Of a stretch of 64,000 nucleotides of DNA, positions 47,318 through 58,018 are shown piece by piece (the first letter of the stretch is position 1; each line of letters starts with the position of its first letter). The notes under the pieces were generated by a model. That model was given only the letters and a program-made list of their open reading frames with translations. It had not been told where the DNA came from and ran no database searches. The stretch comes from Isoetes taiwanensis. Taxonomy: Eukaryota > Streptophyta > Lycopodiopsida > Isoetales > Isoetaceae. Location of the stretch: positions 8,934,779 through 8,998,778 of the forward strand of contig JAJEKV010000059.1 in assembly GCA_021234155.1 (NCBI GenBank), in the 5' to 3' direction. Made by a program: the position numbers and the translations under genes.

Positions 47318-50300
47318 GTGTGTGCATTTTGCCAGACTGTGTTGCTGGAGTGCGAGACGGAGTTGTTCTGTTGCAAGAATGGTGAGCGTATACTTCCAAG
47401 GCTACCTGAGGTGCCTGCTATTCTGGGACGTCTTTTTGAAGAGAGTGGTTTCAGCAAGAACAGTCGAAAACTGAACCGTCTTTTTTGCTTCACGGCATTG
47501 TGTGTGGAAGGGCAGTTTGTTCGTTTGGAAGCTCCATCTTCGGTTGCCATAATGGGACGAACCTATCATCAATTGATGCCCATCACGCGGCCAAACCAGC
47601 CTTTGCATTGGTACATATATGATCAAAGTGAAAGGGTTGCAACTGCTGATACGCAGTTGCTTCCAGCACAATGGATGATGCAGGTAGGTGGTGTGTTACA
47701 GGATATAAATCCATATTGTAGGCTCATAAGGCAGATGAAAGACATGCGAGCAGAAACCGCTTTGCTAAAATTGAATGGTGCGCTTGTGGAAGATGAGGTT
47801 GCTGCTATCATTCATGCTAACAATAGTGTAACAGTTAACCCAAGGGTTGGTGTGTTCTGGCTTCATAATGAGGAGCGACAGGTTTATATCAGCATATTGG
47901 ATCCTCAATATGAACCTCTGCAGTATCCATTGCTCTTTCCGCATGGCACGCCTGGTTGGTTTCCCTTTAATGAGCAATCTTTTTCACAAATTGAATGGTA
48001 TAGATCACGGTTGTTGCATGAGAAGAGATTCTTGCTGCTAGGTCGTCTTACCTGTGAGTATTTGGTTGACATGTACTCTAGGTATGAGGAAGAAAAGTTA
48101 AACTTCCTAGCAACTAACGGGTACAATAGAGCTAATGCAGATATGAGTGATGATTTTGCCGATGATGATGAATCTGGTGAGTCTCGTATTATGCTCCCAT
48201 CATCGTTCCTTGGTTCAAAGCTGTGGTGTTCAGTTCAAATGGCAGATGCATTGGCATTAGCGAGAGCCAAAGGGCGTCCTACGCTATTCATAACAATGAC
48301 TACAAATCCGCAATGGCTTGAAATAGAAGCGATGCTCAGGCCAGGGCAAACTGCGGCTGAGATCCCGACTGTAGTTGTTCGGGTTTTCCATGCTCGTTTG
48401 CAGCATTTGAAGAAGCTAATGCGATCATATTTTGGACCGCTTGCATACATGATGCATGTGGTTGAATTTCAAAAGAGAGGACTGCCCCATGTACATATGA
48501 TTGTGAAAACTGAGCGTGAGATACCAATTCGAATGATAGATAGTCTGATCTCAGCTGAGATACCACATGATGAGGAGCTTGCCTCCTTAGTACGAAAATA
48601 TATGATCCATCGGCACACTTCTCGATGCCAGCAGGATGGTTCATGTAGTTGGAAATATCCGCGGCCTATATGTGAGGCAACCTATGTAGACTCAAGAGGT
48701 TATGTTCAGTATCGGAGACGTAATGAGGAGGACGTATATGTTGTTTCATATTCCCCTTTTCTCTTGAGAGAGCTTAATTGTCACGTCAATGTAGACATAG
48801 CAGCCACTGTTCAAGTGTTTATGTATTTGTATACGTACATCTACAAGGGTTATGACAAGGTGCAATACAGAATTGAGTCTCAATCGGGAAATCGTACGGA
48901 GTTGGATGATTATGTGGCGGCAAGATATATATCGTCTACAGAGGCGGCGTGGCGCTTGTTTTGCTACCATGTATCAGAAAAGCATCCAGCTGTAAAGTGT
49001 CTTCCAGTTCATTTGGAAAAACGAGGGCGTGTGCGATATAGAAGGCAGAATACTGCGTCGTTGCTTGAACGGTATTTTCTGCGGCCATATGTGGCAGAGT
49101 TTGCAGAGCTGACGTACATATATTATTATGAACAATATGTGTTTGTGCCTCTGGAGAGAGGAACCATTGCTAGTGGTGAATATTTAGAAGTGTCAAAGCC
49201 GGGTATTAGTAGATGTATAGTCCGCAGGCGGAGGAAGAGGGAATTGGTTTGTAGAATAAGGCTGGTGATGCCGCGTCAGGGTGAACTTTTCTATTTGCGC
49301 CAGTTGTTGCTTCATACGTCGCCAAGGACCTGGGAGGATCTAAAGGTATACAATGGACATGGCTATGATACATACCAAGAGACTGTTACTGCTATGGGTT
49401 TGTTGCGTGATACAACGGAACCGATATTGACTATGCAAGAGGCTACTTTATCCCTTCGGACACCGGCACAACTCCGTTTCCTGTTTGCACTTTTGATTCT
49501 GGATGGTGCCCCGGCTGTGGATCTTTGGAATCAGTTTCGTATGGAGTTGACCCTTGACTTCTGTGTTGACTCAACTGAAAGTGTTGCAACACAACAAGCA
49601 CTTATGTGTGTGGAAAACGTACTGCTGCAACATGGAACGACGGTGACTGCATTTGGGTTGCCTGCTATTACCATTCATTGTGATTTGGTTGTAGAAGAAC
49701 TGTGGAAATATCGGGAACATGGCAAATATTTGGAAGAGGCACGTGAGATGCGTAGCAAAATGAATAGTGACCAGGCTTATTTGTATGATCAGATTGCAGC
49801 AGCCACGCAAAACCCTCGAATAAGAGCTCCTTTATTTATTTATGGAAAAGGAGGCACTGGAAAAACTTTTCTTCTAAATGCGATATGTTTGCTGATTAGA
49901 GGACGTCAAAAGATTGTACTGACCTGTGCAACCACAGCGTTGGCAGGTCGCTTATATCCTGGTGGGAAGACTGCTCATTCGTTGTTTCAAATCCCTGTGA
50001 ATGAGAACAATGTTGCTGTTCATTCGATGATTGACATAAATTCTAACAAGGCAGCGTTGCTTAAGGAGGCAGAAGTGATTATTTGGGATGAATTTGCAAT
50101 GGCAAATAAGGCTGTTATAGAATCTGTAGACATTCTATTACGAGAGATTTGCAATAATGACTATCCTTTTGGGGGCAAATGCTTTATTGCGGCTGGGGAT
50201 TTCAGGCAAATAGCGCCTATTGTACAAGGATCTGGGAGGCAGGCGACAATAAGTGCATCTATAAAGTCGTCATCAACATGGAGATCATTTGTAGTTCACA

Positions 50301-51124
50301 AGTTGGATAAGCCAATTAGAAATGCTGGTGATTCCGGTCTGATAGAGTGTGTAACGTCAATAGGTGAAAATTGGAACAGTGACACTGTTACACTTACGTT
50401 ATTCCGGACCACAAATTCAATAGATGAGGCCAAGGACTTTTTATTTCCTGCCAGCATATTGGCGTTGCCGTTGATGTGTGAAAAACGAGCGTTCCTGTCT
50501 CCATTGAATGTATATGTTGATGAGTTCAACAGATCGATACTCGATCGTCTAGCTGGAGCGAAGAGGACATTCTTCAGTTATGATTCTATCAAAGAAAATG
50601 ACCATGTTGTGCATACTGCTGCATTGGCTGAAAATGACTTCTTACATGAATATGAGCATCCAACGTTACCACGACATGTACTTGAGTTAAAGGAGGGAGC
50701 TATATGTAACATTATGAGGTTATTAGACGCAGAAAAAGGACTTGTGAGAAATGCAAGAGTTGTCATTCATTCCATACATGAAAGATATGTAACTGTTCGG
50801 TTGGTTGGAACAGATGGTAATGTTGATCAGCATATACATCCTATATCTCGCGCAGATTTCTATCATCAACCCAAAAATTCATCCTTCACTATTCATCGGC
50901 GTCAACTACCGTTGCGACTTGCATATTCGACAACGTTCCATAGCTGTCTTGGGTTGACACTGGATAAAATTGTTCTGGATCTGCGTACTAATGTGTTTGC
51001 ACATGGTCAGCTCTACACGGCCTTAACAAGAATCCGTCGTAGAGAAGATGTGCTAATACTGCACAATAGTACATCATCAACTGTTACAACTAAAAATGTG
51101 GTTTTCAGGGAGCTTCTAGAATAA
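47318..51124 (+). CDS. Helitron Rep-helicase (RepHel), N-terminally incomplete
   Basis: About 1268 residues open without a stop. The first codon is GTG and not a credible start; the true start lies upstream. CAFC ... CC near the N-terminus is the family zinc-like motif. Rep domain: LFITMTTN (residues 323-330), the HUH motif GLPHVHM (His391, His393) and the Tyr pair in YLYTY (503, 507; the usual Lys between them is Thr). Pif1-type helicase: Walker A GKGGTGKT (843-850), Walker B IIWDEFAM (Asp924, Glu925), then GDFRQIAPIV, and near the end HGQLYTALTRIR. Motif V reads FHSCLGLTL where the family has a KxQG form. Such proteins nick, unwind and replicate single-stranded copies of the element (rolling-circle transposition). 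Most catalytic residues are kept, so recent activity is plausible. Confidence 0.93.
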   Translation: MCAFCQTVLLECETELFCCKNGERILPRLPEVPAILGRLFEESGFSKNSRKLNRLFCFTALCVEGQFVRLEAPSSVAIMGRTYHQLMPITRPNQPLHWYIYDQSERVATADTQLLPAQWMMQVGGVLQDINPYCRLIRQMKDMRAETALLKLNGALVEDEVAAIIHANNSVTVNPRVGVFWLHNEERQVYISILDPQYEPLQYPLLFPHGTPGWFPFNEQSFSQIEWYRSRLLHEKRFLLLGRLTCEYLVDMYSRYEEEKLNFLATNGYNRANADMSDDFADDDESGESRIMLPSSFLGSKLWCSVQMADALALARAKGRPTLFITMTTNPQWLEIEAMLRPGQTAAEIPTVVVRVFHARLQHLKKLMRSYFGPLAYMMHVVEFQKRGLPHVHMIVKTEREIPIRMIDSLISAEIPHDEELASLVRKYMIHRHTSRCQQDGSCSWKYPRPICEATYVDSRGYVQYRRRNEEDVYVVSYSPFLLRELNCHVNVDIAATVQVFMYLYTYIYKGYDKVQYRIESQSGNRTELDDYVAARYISSTEAAWRLFCYHVSEKHPAVKCLPVHLEKRGRVRYRRQNTASLLERYFLRPYVAEFAELTYIYYYEQYVFVPLERGTIASGEYLEVSKPGISRCIVRRRRKRELVCRIRLVMPRQGELFYLRQLLLHTSPRTWEDLKVYNGHGYDTYQETVTAMGLLRDTTEPILTMQEATLSLRTPAQLRFLFALLILDGAPAVDLWNQFRMELTLDFCVDSTESVATQQALMCVENVLLQHGTTVTAFGLPAITIHCDLVVEELWKYREHGKYLEEAREMRSKMNSDQAYLYDQIAAATQNPRIRAPLFIYGKGGTGKTFLLNAICLLIRGRQKIVLTCATTALAGRLYPGGKTAHSLFQIPVNENNVAVHSMIDINSNKAALLKEAEVIIWDEFAMANKAVIESVDILLREICNNDYPFGGKCFIAAGDFRQIAPIVQGSGRQATISASIKSSSTWRSFVVHKLDKPIRNAGDSGLIECVTSIGENWNSDTVTLTLFRTTNSIDEAKDFLFPASILALPLMCEKRAFLSPLNVYVDEFNRSILDRLAGAKRTFFSYDSIKENDHVVHTAALAENDFLHEYEHPTLPRHVLELKEGAICNIMRLLDAEKGLVRNARVVIHSIHERYVTVRLVGTDGNVDQHIHPISRADFYHQPKNSSFTIHRRQLPLRLAYSTTFHSCLGLTLDKIVLDLRTNVFAHGQLYTALTRIRRREDVLILHNSTSSTVTTKNVVFRELLE

Positions 51125-51221
51125 TAATAATGAGGATTACAGTTTATCCATATATCTGTGCTCATTTCATGTGTGTATTAATGGATTTTGTTGGATATAT
51201 GTTGGATAATTGTGTTGTTGA

Positions 51222-51562
51222 GAGATTAAATTTGTTAGTGTCAAAATTAGCAGAAAAGTATCGCCTGTTACCAAGCTTACTCCTTACATCGCTAACTGGA
51301 TGATCAAAGTTCTGGTAACATCAAAAAGTATTGTAAGGAACTTTGAAAGTCGTCGTGGTCGAGGCAAGCTTTTCAGTGTTGATTTAGCAGATGACGATGT
51401 AAGTATTCTGGCCTGATTATGTTCTTGAATAGAGTTGTGAGCATCTTTTCTGAATGTCTACAGGGAGGAGAAATCCAAGCTATAATGTTCCATAATTGGT
51501 TGACAGATTGGTTGACAAAAGATGCATGGCCGAATTGGTCGGCCCCGTTCAGTTGGCAATAA
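51222..51562 (+). CDS. RPA70-like single-strand DNA-binding protein, partial
   Basis: Exon 1 (open from 51222 to 51398) reads PVTKLTPYIANWMIKVLVTS, then RRGRGKLFSVDLADDD. Intron 51399-51463 has donor GTAAGT and acceptor TCTACAG, phase 0. Exon 2 reads GGEIQAIMFHNW and stops at 51562. This is OB-fold DBD-A of replication protein A large subunit (usual form LNPYxxxWTIKARVTxKS, RGEGKLFSxDLxDE, GEIRATxF). RPA-like genes are well known passengers of plant Helitrons and would coat the transposition intermediate. It lies 98 bases after the Rep-helicase stop, same strand. No ATG is seen in the open stretch, and later OB folds are not recognisable, so it is probably decayed or has further exons. Confidence 0.8.
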
Positions 51563-54250
51563 CAGTTGGCTGAAGCAAGTGGATATTATCATCTAGAGGC
51601 AGTAGGAGAATTTTCTCACGTGATAATGTATTACTTTCTTCTGAAGTTAGCTTACGATTCGGTCTCATTCTCATGTGGCAGAGCGTGCTCATTTGGGTTT
51701 GTTAATTTCTTGCTTTCATTCCGATCCTTTCCATCACCATAGGGATTTTGTGGGTTTTACGCAAACCGGGTTACGAGGACATAAGAGTTGGATGCACATA
51801 AGAGTTACGATTACGTCTTATTCTCATGCTTTTAGTGATGACGTATCATATGTAAGCTTTTCGTGTGTTTATTGTTTTATCCGGATGTTTAATGAGACTT
51901 TTTGACGGATGAGCAAAGTTACGGGAGTTTTGAGTCTCAATTGGTAAGATCCCTTTGATACTTACGATCAAGCATAATTCCAGTTAGCCAACATGGATTT
52001 GTTTCACTATTTACTATATGTCACCTAAATCTAGAATTTAACCGAGATTTCTACGATGGAAGGCACCTCTCTTGCCATTTATATACAATAGTCAAGTGTT
52101 ATGCTTCGGGCTATTCTTTGTTATGCAGGTCTCAAACAAAGTGTTCAATGTTGGACATGACCTTGATCATCCCGTTGATTTTATTAAGCTCGCAATTTAA
52201 GTTTTCTCCGGTAACATTTGCTGCATTTAATTATGCTATTTTCTTTGCGTGTCTTTGTTAATCTCAACTTTATACACCACTTTCATATTTTGATCTCATG
52301 GAATAGTAAGGTCTTTTCGTATGTTCTGCTGACATAAAGGCGTTTACATGCCCATTTCATAAATGTCTTTGTATATTGTGAAGAAAAGTGGTTGTATATG
52401 TGTCTCCTGAGTTCTGTTTTCCCATCTCCGTTGCCAAACAAACTCAAAATTTGAACTTCAAAAAAAAAGCTTCACCTACATCGGAATGGATCTAACCTTC
52501 GCGCCTTTACGTTTTGTTACCCATATTTGATGAAGAGTGATATGTAAATTCGCGGATCCCATGACTATCAAATTCCATGAAATAGCAAATCGAGGTGTGA
52601 AGTTTTCGATTAAAAAGCGTATGAAGCTTGTGCGGTTGAAAAAGAGGATTTGTTGGGCTACCTTGATATCGCAATGCATGATTCCGGAGTTCTTCTGCAA
52701 CCCTTTACTGTAATAGCAGTCCTAAGGAAAGGTACACACTTTGGGAAATGGGGTAGATCATGTTTGTGCGGGTATTTGTGAAGCTTTTCGGTCTTCATTT
52801 TTTTGCATTTCTTTGTGTCTTTGTATTGGCGATGATGGCAAAACTACGCCGACTATGATGCATAGGGAAATCTGCACCCATCTTTGATTATCTCTTTCCA
52901 TCGCCAAGTACTAGCGCATTATATGTGGTAAAGCTTTTATCTTGATTTTCAAGTTTTTATTTTGAAGTGACAATGATTGTTCTAATTCGGAAGTTATCTG
53001 GTCCACAAATTTTTAAGCAACTCTCGCAACATATAGAGATTGTTAGTAAGTCCCTATACTCGTTGTTGTTCCATGTTCTATTAAAAATATCAAAGTGGGA
53101 TTGACTACTTTGCGAATCGGTTTATACTGACGACCATTCAAATGAAACCGAAGATAAACGCCTCAATTTTTGCCTCGAGAATCCTAATTGCCGCAGTTGC
53201 TTTCTATCGAAAAGCATCGAAGTCTTGCTTTTTGGTAACTATAAGGTCTCCATCCGTAGAGCTAATGGGAGCGCTGGTTACTCTGCTTCATTTAAGGTGT
53301 GCAAGAATGTCATCTTCTAGACACTGCCTTATGTTAAGACAAAGATGATTGGCGGTTTATGAAAATACAATGTCATGCCGGGCCATTTTTAAAGGCATTG
53401 CTAGCAAGGGTCGTGCGGTTCTTCCAAATGGGAAACCAATATATGGCAGCACAATAATGTTCACAGTCTGGATCTTCTTCAAGAAATTCATGTTGAGACA
53501 ACTCGGTGCTTTAGAAATTATAGTTATCCAAACTTTTGTGATCTTTGTCTTATTACGTCCTCAAGCTAATAACGTGAGCCAATTCACCTATCGGCCGAAG
53601 TAGCATATTGTTGGATGCATAATTTATGAGGTGAGGCTCCTAGAGGCATGTAATACATAGCTTCCTGATTTTTCTTGACGTACTTGAGATGGCTTGGGAT
53701 TATGGTGGAGAATTAGAGAATCTCTTATAGAACATGGTTATGCCAATTTATCAAGTTATTTAACAGTATTCCCCGGTGTAATTGGATGCCTTATGTCATT
53801 TATCTTTTGTTCGATATTTGAGGACTTCATAAAATAGGAGGCGGCACTTAAGATGATCTCAATGAATTCTTTTGGTTTGTGCAATTGTATATTTATATCT
53901 CATTTCTCAGAGATATCTAAATATACTCTTGTGTCGTCCGCTTCATTGATTTCGACTAGATTGCCACCAATTTGGTCTTTGAAAAAACGGAGGATACTTC
54001 ATGGTTCCTATAGAGGTCCTAAAAATTCTTTCAACCGATGCTCGGAACAATAGGACTTTTGAAATTAATGTACTTTCCCAGCCCCACCCCGGGGATATTT
54101 TGCATGCTAGTTAAATATGTCTATCCCAACTAAAAAGTGAAAAAATGGAGTCGATCAATTTGAGATCTATTACGTATGATTCTCCTTTCCTTACCATCAT
54201 AATCTGTAATGCCATCACCTTGAAACCCAGAAGGATATTGACAAGCATTA
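51563..54250 (+). other. E7 interior after RPA, no clear gene
   Basis: A possible exon at about 52116-52195 (acceptor TTATGCAG, then VSNKVFNVGHDLDHP) resembles the VANKxFNxVxNDYE block of RPA DBD-A, which would extend the RPA gene. Other small frames (52476-52700 minus, 53142-53348, 53349-53603) have no family. The region may carry decayed RPA or captured exons. Confidence 0.35.
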
Positions 54251-54402
54251 GCGCACATAACTCAAATGGCATGCAAATAGGAGAAAAGACTACATTATAT
54301 TTGCATACCAATTGTCTACACAGGATGCGCACATAACCCAAATGGCATGCAAATAGGAGAAAAGACTACATTATATTTGCATACCAATTGTCTACACAGG
54401 AC
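54251..54402. repeat. 76-bp tandem repeat in E7
   Basis: GCGCACATAACTCAAATGGC to TTGTCTACACAGGAT occurs at 54251 and 54327 with one C/T change, so a very recent duplication. Confidence 0.95.
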
Positions 54403-54689
54403 ATGTGGGCACCTTTCACAGACATGTACACCTTAAACAAGTGGGCACTCACAGACATGGCCGCCCAATGTATCTTGACCATACACAATTTTGATGGCAT
54501 TAATATTGAAGAGGAAGCGTGGGAAAAAGGGAGAATGTGTCAATTGTGTTTTCACAAGCAAAGAAGGTGAACTAGACATATGATATTATACAAAAGATCA
54601 TACATTTTACTATATGCAAGGATACTCAAATACATTTTTTTTTGCCTTTAAAGGATGGTTGTGTGCTTGAGATAATCAAACATTTAAGT

Positions 54690-55251
54690 GGCAATGTTTA
54701 GTGGATTACTATATTTGCTATCGAACATTTAATTCGACTTGAATAATTACAATTTTGAGATTTACCTATGATTATTTATTGTAGATTGTTAACCAATAGA
54801 CAACTATATGTTAAGTGAAAGACTATGAAACTTATATGAAACTTTATGGCAATGTTGATTGATTCGACTTCCACTATGATATTGGCTTATCCTAACTTAA
54901 TTCTTGACACTCAATTTTAAATATTGACCTGTTTAAGCTTGAACTCAGCTTCCTTGCTAAGATCTTATTGTAAATTTCTCATACATAAATTTCGATCATA
55001 AATGACCAAATGACTTGATAGACCATCATAAAGTCTACGAACTTATATGAAACTTTATGACTATATGTTAGGAGAAAAACGACAAAGTTATTGAAACTAT
55101 GTGGCAATGTTGACTGATCTAACTTCCATTATGATGACTTCTAATTTAATTTTTGACACTCAACTTTAAATATTGATCATTTTTAAGCTTAGATTTTAGT
55201 CCCATATCTTCATAAACCATAGCCGAGAGACCCATTGATAGTACAAAAACT

Positions 55252-55260
<9 letters not shown>
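54690..55260 (+). repeat. Right subterminal domain of E7
   Basis: Blocks of TTCGACTTGAA, CTTCCACTATGAT or CTTCCATTATGAT, GACACTCAA(T/C)TTTAAATATT and TTTAAGCTT appear twice (54830-54945 and 55085-55195). The last one leads to TAGATTTTAGTCCCATATCT, AAACCATAG and the terminus. E5 has the same order at 37600-37765. Confidence 0.65.

Positions 55261-55330
<70 letters not shown>
55254..55330. repeat. (TA)n junction between right ends of E7 and E8
   Basis: About 77 bases of perfect TA, flanked by AGTACAAAAACTTG and its inverted copy CAAGTTTTTGTACT. The junction is a long palindrome formed by two right ends tail to tail. Confidence 0.95.
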
Positions 55331-55333
<3 letters not shown>

Positions 55334-57930
55334 AGTTTTTGTACTATGAGTAGTTGCATTATGAGCGGTTGTACCATGAATGATATTAGGCAGGACCCAA
55401 CAGTCACACAACAAAGCAATGTTAGGGTGGTGAGTACTAAGACCAAATAGAATTAGACAACCTCTTTACACAAAGTAAGACCAAATAGTATCAAGCTACA
55501 ATAATCAGTAAATGAACTACTGCACTATTCATAAGGTTAACTTAAAGAGGCCCTTTAAACAAATTTATTGGTGAGCACGTCATTTTTCCCTTAGATTCTC
55601 CAAGATTCCATCTAAATTGCCATAGATTCTTAGAGATTTTATGACGATTCTCCTAGATTTCCCAAGATTTTATGAAGATTCTCTTAAATTCTCTAAGATT
55701 CCATCAAGATTCTTCCAGGTTCTCAAAGATTCTAGAAAGATTTCCTTAGACTCTCCTATATTCCCAAAGATTCTTTTAGATACTCCTAGATTCCCTTAGA
55801 TTCCTTGAGATTCCCTTAGATTCCTCTAGATTTTACTAAGATTTCCCAAGTGACCCAAGATTTCTTCTAGATTAGCATAGATTCTTAAAGGTTTTATGAA
55901 GAATCCTGTAGATTTTTCTAGATTCCCAAAGATTCTTTTGAGATTCTCGAAGATTCTCCAAAGAGTTAACTAGATGCCAAAAGAATACCCCAGGATTCCT
56001 CTAGATTCTCCAAGATTCTATGAAGTTTCTCCTAGATTCTTTGAGATTCTTCAAGATTCCATCAAGATTGTTCTTAATTCTCAAAGATTTTAGGAAGATT
56101 CCCCTAGATTTTCAAAGAAATGCTTGAGATTACTATAGATTGCCTTGGACTAACCCTAGATTTTATTAAGATTCCCATAGATTCTTAAGGATTTTATGAC
56201 AATTTCCTTATATTCTCCTATATTTCCATAGATTCTCTTAAGATTCTTTAAGATTCCCAAAGATTATCCCATGATTCCTCTAGGTTCCCCAAGATTCTAT
56301 GAAGATTCTTCTACATTCCCTAAGATTCTATGAAGATTCTCTTAGATTCTCTAAGATTCCATTAGATTCTCAGAAATATTAGGAAGATCCCCTAGATTCC
56401 ATTGCATTCTCAAAGATTCTCTATTGAACCATGTAGATTCTCTTAGATTTCCCGAGATTCTATAAAGACTTCGATAGAATCCTTAAGATTCTCTTGAGAT
56501 CCATGTAGATTGTCTAAGATCCTATGAAGAATCCCCTACATTTTCCAAAATTGCACCAAGATTCCTGTAGATACCCTTAGATTTCCCCTTAGATTCCTTA
56601 AGATTCTACAAAGATTCCCCTAGATTCTTAAGATTATATGGAGATTCCCTTAGATTCTCCAAGATTCTATCTAAATTCCCATAGATTCTTAAAGATTTTA
56701 TGACAATTTCCATAGATTCTCTTAAGACTCCCTAAGTTTCCCCTAGATTCCCAAAGATTATCCCATGATTCCTCTAGGTTCCCTAAGAATCTATGAAGAT
56801 TCTTTTACATTCTCTAAGATTCCATCAAGATTCCCCTAGATTCTCAAAAATTTCAGAAAGATTCCTAAAGCTCAAATTCTCTCAAAGCTTAGTTTCTCGT
56901 AGATTCCTAAAGATTCTCTTAAATTCTTAAAGTTCTACAAAGATTACCTAGATTCTTAAGATTCTACATCCCCTAGATTTTATTAAGATTTTCCCAGATT
57001 CTCCAAAATTCCATCTAGATTCTCATAGATTCTTAAATTTTAAAAAGATTCCTTTAGATTCCAAAAGAATACCCCAAGATTCCTCTAGATTCTCCAACAT
57101 TCTATGAAGATTCTCCTAAATTCTTCTAGATTCTCCAAGATTCCATCAAGATTACTTGAAATTCTCAAAGATTTTAGGAATATATTCCCCTAGATTTCCA
57201 AAGAATCGCTTGAGATTCCTCTAGTTCCCATAGATTCTATGAAGATTCCCGTAGACCCCAAGATTCCTTCGAGTTTCCTCCAGGATCTTATAGATTTTAT
57301 CAAGATTCCCTTACATTCCCTTACATTCTCAAAGATGCTCTCTTGAGATTCCCATAGATTCTCTAAGATTCTCATGAGATTCCTCTGGATTTTCTAAGAT
57401 CCTATAAAGATTCTCCTAGATTCTCTCAACTTGCCATTGATTCCTTAGAACGCAAAGATTCCCAAAAGATTCTTAGTATTCGATGATGTTGGCCCCAACT
57501 GCGAGAAAATAGTGACAAAGCACCACTCATTGGAAAGCTCTCGATAAGAGCAATCCAACGGCGTGGGCCCCACCTTCATCCGATCCCTCTACTGCAAGCT
57601 ACATGCCTTTGAAGGCGATTAAGCAAATAGAAGCTTCTTAGAATGTCCACTCATAAATGCCTTGACACCTCACTACTTTTTTTTATTAATGAGGGTGCCA
57701 CCTCACCTCCTTTAAAAAAAACAAATTTAATATTAAAAAGTTAATGGCTAGGATTTATGCTCACCTTTTGATCTAACGGTTAAGATCTGCTACACCAAAT
57801 ATTGCTGCCACCTCATCATGTTCCAATACTTTGAGGTGTCATCGCCTGGACCGTCTATCTCAGATCTGGACGGCTCACACGGCGACACCTCAAAGTACTG
57901 GAACAAGGGGGGTGCTTATATAATTGTATA
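55325..57930 (-). mobile_element. E8: non-autonomous element with both ends of E7 and an AGATTC array
   Basis: Right end (inverted) ACAAGTTTTTGTACTATGAG at 55331. Left end, read on the minus strand, is TATATATACAATTATATAAG followed by CACCCCCCTTG at 57930. Both match E7. Inside are a minisatellite (55585-57475) and the E2-type tail (TTCGATGATGTTGGC, GAAGCTTCTTAG, TTTTTATTAATGAGGG, GATCTAACGGTTAAGATC). This links the AGATTC elements to the Rep-helicase element. No coding sequence. Confidence 0.75.
55585..57475. repeat. AGATTC minisatellite, E8 block
   Basis: About 1.9 kb of the same 10/11-base pattern. Its unit order does not follow that of the E2 or E6 blocks by eye, so the array has diverged or expanded independently. 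Confidence 0.9.
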
Positions 57931-57933
57931 TAT

Positions 57934-57999
<66 letters not shown>

Positions 58000-58018
58000 A
58001 GATATCTATTATATATAT
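57925..58018. repeat. (TA)n junction between left ends of E8 and E9
   Basis: AATTGTATATA, about 70 bases of TA with one AATA slip and one GAGATATCTATT break, then TATATATACAATTATATT. Left ends head to head, as at 32829-32888. Confidence 0.9.

Larger units (their letters stand above)
45291..55260 (+). mobile_element. E7: probable autonomous Helitron-like element with Rep-helicase and RPA
   Basis: A 10-kb element between TA tracts. Left end TATATATACAATTATATAAG then CACCCCCTTATAAG; right end CCATTGATAGTACAAAAACTTG then TA repeats. Order: left non-coding domain (45300-46880), frameshifted N-terminal coding part (46888-47317), Rep-helicase (47318-51124), RPA-like exons (51222-51562), 3 kb without a clear gene, tandem-repeated right domain (54251-55250). 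The same ends on E4, E5 and E8 suggest it, or an intact sister, moves them. The usual Helitron signals (5' TC, 3' hairpin plus CTRR) are not found. Confidence 0.75.

Noticed and set aside
47318-47320. GTG as the true start of the Rep-helicase
   Set aside because: Plant genes start at ATG, and family sequence (basic leader and CxxC region) extends upstream in other frames, so the start is lost through frame changes.
55146-55450. Several open frames of alternating Tyr-Ile or Ile-Tyr on both strands
   Set aside because: They are only translations of the (TA)n tract and its inverted flanks. The same holds for frames across 7360-7400, 32820-32890, 43640-43700 and 57920-58020.
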